From positions 3,224,001 to 3,288,000 of the forward strand of contig NZ_AP022314.1 in the NCBI RefSeq assembly GCF_009936235.1: a DNA stretch of 64,000 bases. Direction: 5' to 3'. The notes below the pieces were generated by a model. That model had not been told where the DNA came from. It made no database searches and was given only the letters and a program-made list of their open reading frames with translations. Source of the DNA: Mycobacterium xenopi. GTDB taxonomy: Bacteria; Actinomycetota; Actinomycetes; Mycobacteriales; Mycobacteriaceae. Below, in pieces: positions 15,546-23,153 of this stretch. The first letter of the stretch is position 1. Every line of letters starts with the position of its first letter. Made by a program: the position numbers and the translations under genes.

Positions 15546-16043
15546 AGACCTGAACTCTGGCTCAGCTAAGCAGAGGAATGGTGGTCTGATGCTGTTTGCT
15601 ATATATCTAGGTTCAGGGGACTAATTGACCATCGGCGATTCCAACACCGGCCGATTCCGGGCTGATTATCATCAATTACACTAATCCGTTAATCAGTACG
15701 TCAGTATTAGCGTAGTCACGCATGAAAAATTGCTTTCAACAGGCGACTTTGGGTAATGAGATACTGAGACCAGTACATCCGACGATACTTAGCTCCTTAT
15801 AATCCATCAAACGTTGGTCAAGCCAAGGATGGATCAGGACCTATCTTGAGCGACACAGATGAAAACCGATCCTGGAAATTAGCCTGGAAAGTTCTTGAGA
15901 GATAGATGTATAGTGTCTGCAAAAGCTTAATAGATTTTGCTTGACATCGATTAGCAGAGCTAGGATCAGCCTTGCGGATGTAGTCAAAGAAGTTGTTCTG
16001 TTGATTTCGGTCACCACCGACCTGGAAAGGGGATACTCCTACG
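15546..16043. other. AT-rich non-coding spacer
   Basis: About 500 bp with base composition clearly lower in GC than every flanking gene, with many stops in all frames and no coding signal. It contains more partial copies of the CAGTAT/TCAGTA type seen in the RHH operator (near 15695-15710). It serves as the upstream region of the acyl-AMP ligase cluster. It is probably horizontally acquired; nothing else was recognised in it. Confidence 0.6.
15941..15966 (+). promoter_or_regulatory. Candidate promoter of the acyl-AMP ligase cluster
   Basis: A perfect TTGACA at 15941-15946 followed after 14 bases by TAGGAT (15961-15966). The -35 is a full SigA consensus, but the spacing is short and the -10 is only fair. 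It lies about 80 bp upstream of the 16044 start codon, in the AT-rich spacer. Confidence 0.35.
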
Positions 16044-19000
16044 ATGGAGACGCTCATCGACTACCTGCGGGCGTGGGAGGCGCAGAGGCCGGATCAGATC
16101 CTCTTCCGGTTCGTTGATGTCGAGGGCCGCGAACTCGAACACTACACGTACCAGAGCTTCGCCGAACGGACCCGCGAACTGGCCGCCTACCTGTTCGCCG
16201 AGGCCGCGCTCAGACCCGGAGATCGGGCGCTGCTGGTCTACCCCCCGGGACTGGAGATGGTCGCGGCATTCTTCGCCTGCGCCCGCCTCGGGGTGATCGC
16301 CGTACCGGTCAGTCCTCCGCTGCCAGTGGCTTTCGAAGCGGGGCTGGCCAAGCTCAGCTTCATCGCCCGCGACTGCCAGGCCAAGGCGGTGCTGTCGACC
16401 AAGCAGTTGGAGTACGACTACCGCCTGCTGCTGGGTCACCGGCAAGGCGCGCTGCCCTGGCCAGACGTCGAGCGGCCGCTGGAGCTGCCCTGGTTCGCGA
16501 CGGACGGCACCCAGGACTTCGGTGGCGCGCCGGTGGCGGACACGCCCGGCCGGGTGCTGTTCCTGCAGTACACCTCGGGTTCGACCAGCGACCCCAAAGG
16601 CGTGATCGTCAGCCACGCCAACGTCATCGCCAACGCCTCGGCGTTCACCGGTGACGAAGTGTGCGTCTCGTGGCTTCCTCAGCACCACGACATGGGCTTG
16701 ATTTCGGCTTACCTGTTCGTGCTGCTGAAGGGCGGGACCACGCACGCGCTGTCACCGGTCGACTTCCTCCAGCGGCCGTCGGCCTGGCTGCGGCTCATCA
16801 GCGACGCACGGGCCACCCACACCCCGGCGCCGAACTTCGCCCTCGAGTACTGCCTGCGCGAAGACAAGCTTCCCGCATCCGAGCTCGCCGGCATAGACCT
16901 CAGCAGTTTGGACAGCATGGTCATCGGGGCAGAGCCGTTGCGGGCCAACACCTTTGCACGTTTCCGGCAGCGCTTCGCGCCCTATGGGCTGCGGCCCGAC
17001 GCGTTGACGGGGGCTTACGGCTTGGCCGAAAACACGCTGATCGTCTCGCTTCGGGGGCGCCAGACCGTGACTTTGAACAAGCGTGCGCTGGAAAAGAATC
17101 TCGCGCGGGTCGAAAAAGCTTTGCCGGAAAACCACAATCAGGCTCCGGTGGTGAGCTGCGGGAAGCCGCTCGACGGAAACGTGGTCCGGATCGTCGACCC
17201 ACACACGCGGCAGGACCTGGGCGAAGGCCGCATCGGCGAGGTTTGGGTGGACGGCGCTTCCAAGGGAGGCGGCTACTGGCGGTGCCCGGAGAAAACCGCG
17301 GAGACGTTCGAAGCCCGCATTGCCGGCGACGAGGAGCACACCTATCTGCGGACGGGTGATCTGGGCTTCCTGTACGAGGGCGAGCTGTTCGTCTGCGGAC
17401 GGACCAAGGACCTGATCATCGTGCGCGGCGTCAACTGCTATCCCTCGGACATCGAGGCCGTCGTGGAGCGGTCGGCGTCGCAGGTCCGCGACGGCTGTGT
17501 GGCCGCGTTCTCGGTCGAGAATGCCGACCAGGAAGCCCTGGTCGTGGTCGCCGAGGTGCGAGACGAGCACGCACTGCCGGACGCCAAGGCGTTGGCGCGA
17601 GCGATCCGCAGGCACTGCCACGTCGATCCGCACACGATCGTGTTCGTGCCGCCGCGCAGCATTCCCAAGACCACCTCGGGCAAGATCCGGCGCGCGCAGA
17701 CCCGCCAACTCTGGCTGGACAAAACGTTGCCGGTGCTCGCGAGCCACACGTATCAGAGCCACGAGGCCCCCGATGCCGCCGCTGGTCCGCTGGACCGCTT
17801 CCGCAACCTCATCGAAAGCTATGACCTCACCGGCGATGAGGACTGCTCGTTCGCCGACCTCGGCATCGACTCGCTGGCCCTGGCCGAGCTCCGCTCGGAC
17901 CTACAGGCCCTGCTGGACGAGCACGGCGCGGGGCAGCTGGCCGAGGAGGTCAACACGCGCCTGCTGCAGCGGCTGACGGTCGCCGAGTTCTTCCGGCTCA
18001 TGTGCGAATTCGGCGACGGCTCCGGGCAGCCGCTGAACGCCCTGCAGCAGGCGTTGGATCAGATTTCGGTCGAGTACGAGGAATACGAGACCGCGCGGAT
18101 GCGCGCCGACGCGCGGCTGCCGCTGCCGGCGCTGCCGCCGGCGCGAGAGGGCGCGCCCCGCGACGTCCTGTTGACCGGGGCGACGGGTTTCCTGGGGCCG
18201 TTCCTGCTGAGCAGCTTGCTCGCGCGAACGTCCTACACCATCCACGCCCTGGTGCGCGCCACCGATGCGGCACACGGCCTGGACCGGATCGTGGCCTCGC
18301 TGCGCCGGGCGCAGCTGTGGTCAGCGGCCGTGGAAGCCGAGATCCGGGCGCGGGTGCGCGTGGTGTGCGGGGACCTGGCCGAGCCTTTCCTGGGAGTTGG
18401 CGAGGCGGCGTTCCGACAGCTCGCCGAGAGTGTTGACGCCATCGTGCACAACGGCGCCCTGGTCAACTACGTGCGGACCTACGACGCCCTGCGGCCCACC
18501 AACGTGGGCGGCACCTGGGAGCTGTTGCGACTGGCCATGACCGGGCACCGGAAGGCGTTCCACTTGGTCTCCAGCACCTTCATCTACGGCTGGAGCACAC
18601 TGCCGGTGGTCGGGGAGGACTATGCCAACGAGGAGATGAGCGGCCTGGACTTCGGCTATTCGCAGACCAAGTGGGTCGCCGAGCAGCTCGCGTTTGCCGC
18701 GCAGCGGCAAGGCCTCGACGTGCGCATCTACCGGCCGTCGTTGATCTCCCCCACCAGCGCCGGCTACGGCAGCCAGGACGACATCTATGTGCGCCTCACC
18801 GCGTTCATGATCGAGCACGGCCTGGCTGTCAACGCTCTCAACCAGATCAGTCTGCTGCCGGCCGACCTGGTCGCGGAGCACATCGTCGCGCTGATGGACC
18901 TTCCCGCAGAGGCGGGCACGGTGTTCAACATGACCGCCGATGACTACTACAACCTCACCGACGTCACCCGGCTGTTAACCGAACGCCACGGCTACCGCTT

Positions 19001-19292
19001 CACCTACCACGACATCCCGTCGTTCACCGAGCAGGTGAACCGCCGGTGCACGCCGCGCGACCCGCTGTATCCACTGGTCGATTTCCTCACCCGGTCGGCC
19101 GGCAAGATCGAGGCGATGCGCGACAAGCGCTACGACAACATTCAGTACCGGCGCGCCCGAGCGTTGGCCAAGGTTCGCCGGCGCGAGCCGGCGCTGGCCG
19201 AGACGGTCGATAACCTCGTCGGGTTCCTGCGGCGTGAGCGTCTGATCACCGAGGCGGAGAGGGGGAGCCTCGGCGACGACGCAGTAGCCTAG
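16044..19292 (+). CDS. Fatty acyl-AMP ligase - ACP - thioester reductase fusion
   Basis: A 1082-residue three-domain enzyme. Residues ~1-580 form a fatty acyl-AMP ligase: P-loop YTSGSTSDPKG near 175-185, GAYGLAENT near 322-330 and the C-terminal lysine in TTSGKIRRAQ. Residues ~590-670 form an acyl carrier domain with the phosphopantetheine serine at about 610 (LGIDSLAL). Residues ~705-1082 form an NAD(P)H thioester reductase with TGATGFLG near 711 and the catalytic Y-x3-K (YSQTK) near 872. Expected reaction: activate a fatty acid with ATP, load it on the ACP, and release it reductively as an aldehyde, or an alcohol after a second reduction. It would need activation by PptT. First gene of a four-gene cluster. 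Confidence 0.9.
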   Translation: METLIDYLRAWEAQRPDQILFRFVDVEGRELEHYTYQSFAERTRELAAYLFAEAALRPGDRALLVYPPGLEMVAAFFACARLGVIAVPVSPPLPVAFEAGLAKLSFIARDCQAKAVLSTKQLEYDYRLLLGHRQGALPWPDVERPLELPWFATDGTQDFGGAPVADTPGRVLFLQYTSGSTSDPKGVIVSHANVIANASAFTGDEVCVSWLPQHHDMGLISAYLFVLLKGGTTHALSPVDFLQRPSAWLRLISDARATHTPAPNFALEYCLREDKLPASELAGIDLSSLDSMVIGAEPLRANTFARFRQRFAPYGLRPDALTGAYGLAENTLIVSLRGRQTVTLNKRALEKNLARVEKALPENHNQAPVVSCGKPLDGNVVRIVDPHTRQDLGEGRIGEVWVDGASKGGGYWRCPEKTAETFEARIAGDEEHTYLRTGDLGFLYEGELFVCGRTKDLIIVRGVNCYPSDIEAVVERSASQVRDGCVAAFSVENADQEALVVVAEVRDEHALPDAKALARAIRRHCHVDPHTIVFVPPRSIPKTTSGKIRRAQTRQLWLDKTLPVLASHTYQSHEAPDAAAGPLDRFRNLIESYDLTGDEDCSFADLGIDSLALAELRSDLQALLDEHGAGQLAEEVNTRLLQRLTVAEFFRLMCEFGDGSGQPLNALQQALDQISVEYEEYETARMRADARLPLPALPPAREGAPRDVLLTGATGFLGPFLLSSLLARTSYTIHALVRATDAAHGLDRIVASLRRAQLWSAAVEAEIRARVRVVCGDLAEPFLGVGEAAFRQLAESVDAIVHNGALVNYVRTYDALRPTNVGGTWELLRLAMTGHRKAFHLVSSTFIYGWSTLPVVGEDYANEEMSGLDFGYSQTKWVAEQLAFAAQRQGLDVRIYRPSLISPTSAGYGSQDDIYVRLTAFMIEHGLAVNALNQISLLPADLVAEHIVALMDLPAEAGTVFNMTADDYYNLTDVTRLLTERHGYRFTYHDIPSFTEQVNRRCTPRDPLYPLVDFLTRSAGKIEAMRDKRYDNIQYRRARALAKVRRREPALAETVDNLVGFLRRERLITEAERGSLGDDAVA

Positions 19293-19312
19293 CTACTACG
19301 AGGGAGGTCTTG

Positions 19313-20221
19313 ATGTTCACCGTCGATGACCAGGCAGCGGGTCCTCACGACGCGTCACTCGATCACGAACGCATCGTCTTGCAGGCGCGTGACGTCGAAT
19401 TCGACTGGGCCAACCTGCCGTTCTACTACGTGCCCAACGAGCCCTTCGCCACCCACTTCTGCAACGTGCTGCACCTGTTGCTGCCCGCGGGCGAGGAGTG
19501 GATCGTCGAGGTGTTCAAGAAGGCGTTGCCGTTGATCCAGGACGACCAACTGCGGCTGGATGTGCAGGGCTTCCTCAGCCAGGAGGCCATGCATTCCCAA
19601 GCGCACGCCGGTGTGCTTGAGCACTTCGCCGCCAACGGCATCGACGTGACACCGTTCACCGACCAGATCCGCTGGCTGTTCACCAAGCTCATCGGCGACC
19701 GGCCCGGTTGGGGCCCGAACCGACGGCAACGCTGGTTGGCCGAGCAGGTGTCGATCGTGGCGGCCATCGAGCACTACACCGCGATCTTGGGGGAATGGAT
19801 TCTCGACACCCCGCAACTCGACGCGCTCGGCGCCGACCCAGTGATGCTCGACCTGCTGCGCTGGCATGGCGCAGAGGAAGTCGAACACAAAGCCGTCGCG
19901 TTCGACACCATGAAGCATCTGCGCGCGGGGTACTGGCGCCAGGTGCGCACCCAGCTGCTGGTGACACCGGCGATGTTGTGGCTGTTCGTCCGCGGCGTGC
20001 GGTTCATGTACTCGGTCGATCCCTACCTGCCTGCGGGGACCAAACCGCGCTGGCGCGACTACTTCCGCGCGGCGCGCCGGGGTTTGGTACCCGGCCCGTT
20101 CGAGTTCCTGCGGGTCATCGGCGCCTATTACAAGCCGAGTTTCCACCCGTCCCAGCTGGGCGGGGTGGGACGTGCCGTGGAGTACTTGGCCAAGTCGCCC
20201 GCCGCTCGCGCGTCTCACTGA
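19313..20221 (+). CDS. Di-iron protein of the 'metal-dependent hydrolase' family (PF10118-like)
   Basis: A 302-residue protein with a ferritin-like arrangement of carboxylates and histidines: E91-x2-H94 (EAMHSQAH), E153-H154 (AIEHY) and E188/E189-E191-H192 (GAEEVEHKA). This fits a two-metal centre. The family is annotated as predicted metal-dependent hydrolase, but the ligand pattern resembles di-iron oxygenases, and the reductase gene in the same cluster supports an oxygenase role; this is inference. ATG 19313 is preferred because GGGAGG precedes it by 5 bases; a TTG one codon earlier is also open. Starts 20 bp after the ligase gene. A hydrophobic stretch near 215-235 suggests membrane contact. 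Confidence 0.8.
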   Translation: MFTVDDQAAGPHDASLDHERIVLQARDVEFDWANLPFYYVPNEPFATHFCNVLHLLLPAGEEWIVEVFKKALPLIQDDQLRLDVQGFLSQEAMHSQAHAGVLEHFAANGIDVTPFTDQIRWLFTKLIGDRPGWGPNRRQRWLAEQVSIVAAIEHYTAILGEWILDTPQLDALGADPVMLDLLRWHGAEEVEHKAVAFDTMKHLRAGYWRQVRTQLLVTPAMLWLFVRGVRFMYSVDPYLPAGTKPRWRDYFRAARRGLVPGPFEFLRVIGAYYKPSFHPSQLGGVGRAVEYLAKSPAARASH

Positions 20222-20227
20222 CCAGCA

Positions 20228-21979
20228 ATGACAGCTACCAACGTCACGGCGTCGGACGGCGTCACCCTGGCCGTGCACCCGTACGGCGAGATTGATCAGC
20301 GACGCCCGACCATCCTGGCCGTCCACGGCTATCCCGATAACCACCACGTGTGGGACGGGGTGGCAGCAGAACTGGCCGACCGCTACAACGTCGTGACCTA
20401 CGACGTGCGCGGGGCCGGTGACTCTTCAGAACCGGCGGATCGCTCGGGATACCGGTTCCCGCAACTGGTTTCGGACATCGGCACGGTGATTGACAGCCTA
20501 GAAGTGGACGAGGTCCACCTGCTGGGCCACGACTGGGGTTCCATCCAGTGCTGGGCGGCGGTCACCGACGACTCGGTCAGCGGCAAAATCGCGTCATTCA
20601 CGTCGATCTCGGGGCCACACCTGAACTACGCGGGCAAATTTCTGCGGTCACCGCGCACACCGCGCGCCGTCGCCGACGTTGCCAAACAGATCCTGGCCTC
20701 GTCCTACATCTGGTTCTTCTTGTGCCCGGGTGTGCCGGAGATCGCGATCCGAACCCGGGCAACGGTGAAAGTCTTTGAGGCCGTTGAGCGTATCGGCCGA
20801 TCGAGCACCCGTAGCCAGCGCCCTGCGGCGTACCGGTCGACCCGTGACTACCTCAACGGGCTCAACCTGTACCGCGCCAACATGCCCGGGCCGTTTCTCG
20901 CGCCTGGGAAGCAGCTGCCGCAGACCACCGTGCCGGTGCAGGTGCTGGTGGCACGCCAGGACTATTTCGTCTCCCCCGCCCTGCAGCGGTTCACCGGCTC
21001 GATCCCGCCTGGCAGCAGGGTCATTCCCATCGAGGGCGGGCATTGGGTGGTCAGCTCCCGGCCCGACGTCATCGCCCGGCTCACCAGCGAATGGGTCGAC
21101 CGGGTCATCGAGGGTGCACCCGGCGCAGGCGAGTCCGTCGTGCACACCGGGCCGCGTGACGTGCGCGGCAAACTCGCGCTGGTCACCGGGGCCGGTGCGG
21201 GCATCGGCCGGGCCACCGCGGTGGAGTTGGCCCGCCAGGGCGCCCACGCCGTCGCGGTCGTCGACCGCGACCTCGCCAGCGCCGAACACACCGCAGACGC
21301 GGTGCGTGCAGCCGGCGCGGAGGCCGCGGTCTACCAGGTCGACGTCAGCGACGAAGCGGCGATGAATAACCTTGCCGCACAAGTACTGAGCAAGCACGGC
21401 GTGGTCGACATCCTGGTGAACAACGCCGGCATCGGCATGGCCGGACGGTTCTTGGAGACCACACCGGAGCACTGGGATACCGTCATGGCCGTCAACGTCC
21501 GCGGAGTGATCAACGGTTGCCGCGCGTTCGGTGCCCGGATGGTCGAGCGCGGCCAGGGCGGCACGATCATCAATGTGGCGTCGGCGGCGGCTTTTCTGCC
21601 GTCGAAGTCGATGGTCGCCTACGGCACCACCAAGGCAGCGGTGCTGGCGCTGAGCGAATCCCTGCGCGCAGACCTGGCCGACGAGGGCATCACAGTCACC
21701 GCTGTGTGCCCGGGTTTCGTCAACACCAACATCGCCAAAAGCACCGTCTACGCGGGAATGACGGCCGAGCAGCAGCAGCGGGCCCGAGAGAAGGCCGATG
21801 CCGCGTATCGGCGTCGCAACTACACCCCGGAAGCCACCGCCAAAGCGATTGTCAAGGCGATCAAGACCGGCCCGGCGGTGTTGCCGATCGCAGCCGAGTC
21901 CCGGGTGGCCTACGCGCTGCGCCGGATCAGTCCCTCGCTGCTTCGGCTCGTCGCCCGCTTCGACATTCGACAAACCTAG
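20228..21979 (+). CDS. Alpha/beta-hydrolase - SDR fusion (EphD-like)
   Basis: A 583-residue two-domain protein. Residues 1-~300 are an alpha/beta hydrolase of the epoxide-hydrolase type: oxyanion motif HGYPDNHHVWD, nucleophile Asp in GHDWGS and a late His in EGGHWVV. Residues ~315-583 are an SDR with TGAGAGIGRA, NNAG and catalytic YGTTK. The same fusion is found in M. tuberculosis EphD (Rv2214c), linked to epoxy-mycolate metabolism. Here it probably hydrolyses an epoxide and oxidises or reduces the product, or acts on the product of the ligase/reductase pathway. ATG start 6 bp after the di-iron gene, so it is operonic. Confidence 0.85.
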   Translation: MTATNVTASDGVTLAVHPYGEIDQRRPTILAVHGYPDNHHVWDGVAAELADRYNVVTYDVRGAGDSSEPADRSGYRFPQLVSDIGTVIDSLEVDEVHLLGHDWGSIQCWAAVTDDSVSGKIASFTSISGPHLNYAGKFLRSPRTPRAVADVAKQILASSYIWFFLCPGVPEIAIRTRATVKVFEAVERIGRSSTRSQRPAAYRSTRDYLNGLNLYRANMPGPFLAPGKQLPQTTVPVQVLVARQDYFVSPALQRFTGSIPPGSRVIPIEGGHWVVSSRPDVIARLTSEWVDRVIEGAPGAGESVVHTGPRDVRGKLALVTGAGAGIGRATAVELARQGAHAVAVVDRDLASAEHTADAVRAAGAEAAVYQVDVSDEAAMNNLAAQVLSKHGVVDILVNNAGIGMAGRFLETTPEHWDTVMAVNVRGVINGCRAFGARMVERGQGGTIINVASAAAFLPSKSMVAYGTTKAAVLALSESLRADLADEGITVTAVCPGFVNTNIAKSTVYAGMTAEQQQRAREKADAAYRRRNYTPEATAKAIVKAIKTGPAVLPIAAESRVAYALRRISPSLLRLVARFDIRQT

Positions 21980-21989
21980 GTGATTGCCT

Positions 21990-23066
21990 GTGCCCCACAC
22001 TATTTGGAACAGCCGGCCCGCCGACCTCTATGGTCGTCGCAAACGCGACCGTGTGCTGACCGCATTGTGTGGTGTGGGTGTTCTCTTCGGCGGCCTGGCG
22101 TCGGCGTCGCGGTGGTCACCGTCGCGGGTGACTCCCGTGCAGCGCGCCATCACCGCGGTGGTCACCAAGCGCGAACAGCTTTGCCCCGACGTGGTCGCGT
22201 TGACGCTGGCCGACCCCGACGGGGGGTTGCTGCCGTCATGGACGCCGGGCGCACACATCGACGTGCGGCTGCCCTCGGGCCGCCGCCGCCAGTATTCGCT
22301 GTGTGGCCCGCCCGGTCGGCGCACCGACTACCGCATCGCGGTACGCCGGATCACCGACGGCGGGGGCGGGTCGGTCGAGATGCACGAGTCGTTCGACGTG
22401 GGCGACACGCTGGTGTTCGAAGGGCCCCGCAATGCCTTCTACCTCGTCACCGACGAACGGGACGTGCTGTTCGTGATCGGCGGTATCGGGGTGACCCCGA
22501 TCCTGCCCATGATCCAGCTGGCCCAGCAGCACGGAATCAATTGGCGCGCAGTCTATGCCGGCCGCAGCCGGGAGTACATGCCACTGCTGGACGAGGTGGT
22601 GGCGGTGGCCCCGGACCGGGTCACGGTGTGGGCCGACGACGAGCGCGGGCGGCTGCCCGGCGCCGAGGACCTGCTGGCCGACGCCGACTCGACGACCGCT
22701 GTCTACGTGTGCGGGCCGACCGGCATGCTGGAGTCGGTGCGTGCAGTGCGCGACGAATACGCCGACGCACCACTGCATTACGAGCGGTTCAGCCCACCCC
22801 CGGTGGTCAACGGGCGTCCGTTCGAGCTGGAACTCGCGCGTTCGCGACGGGTGCTGTCCGTGCCGTCGAACCGCTCGGCGCTGGCCGTCATGCTCGACCG
22901 TGACCCGGCAACCCCATACTCCTGCCAGCAAGGGTTCTGCGGGACGTGCAAGGTCAAAGTCCTGGCCGGACAGGTGGATCGCCGGGGTCGCGCCGCAGAG
23001 GGCGACGACGAAATGCTGGTCTGCGTCTCCCGGGCGAAAAACGGTCGCGTAGTCATCGACGCCTGA
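21990..23066 (+). CDS. Ferredoxin-type oxidoreductase (FAD/NAD(P)H, C-terminal 2Fe-2S)
   Basis: A 358-residue electron-transfer protein. After a short basic N-terminus with one hydrophobic stretch (about 18-36), the FAD domain shows RRRQYSLCG (R-x-Y-S), the NAD(P)H domain shows GGIGVTPIL and CGPTGMLESV, and the C-terminal plant-type 2Fe-2S domain shows C-x4-C-x2-C (CQQGFCGTC) with a final cysteine about 35 residues later. It should pass electrons from NAD(P)H to an oxygenase, most simply the di-iron protein two genes upstream. GTG 21990 is chosen because AGGTG precedes it; a TTG two codons earlier is possible. It is the last gene of the cluster and converges with ftsK. Confidence 0.88.
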   Translation: MPHTIWNSRPADLYGRRKRDRVLTALCGVGVLFGGLASASRWSPSRVTPVQRAITAVVTKREQLCPDVVALTLADPDGGLLPSWTPGAHIDVRLPSGRRRQYSLCGPPGRRTDYRIAVRRITDGGGGSVEMHESFDVGDTLVFEGPRNAFYLVTDERDVLFVIGGIGVTPILPMIQLAQQHGINWRAVYAGRSREYMPLLDEVVAVAPDRVTVWADDERGRLPGAEDLLADADSTTAVYVCGPTGMLESVRAVRDEYADAPLHYERFSPPPVVNGRPFELELARSRRVLSVPSNRSALAVMLDRDPATPYSCQQGFCGTCKVKVLAGQVDRRGRAAEGDDEMLVCVSRAKNGRVVIDA

Positions 23067-23153
23067 TCGGCGCCTGAAAGCCTTGCGCCGAGCGTCGTGC
23101 GCCGAGTGTGAAATGGTTGCGAAATTTGGGCCCTCAGACTCAAGGGCTCGGCG

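Noticed and set aside
15391..15624. 77-codon plus-strand frame entering the AT-rich spacer.
   Set aside because: Composition changes midway and no coding signal; the alternative 52-codon frame at 15387 is only marginally better.
23067..23153. Rho-independent terminator between the reductase gene and ftsK.
   Set aside because: Only short imperfect stems (GCCCT/AGGGC) and no U-run; too weak to call.
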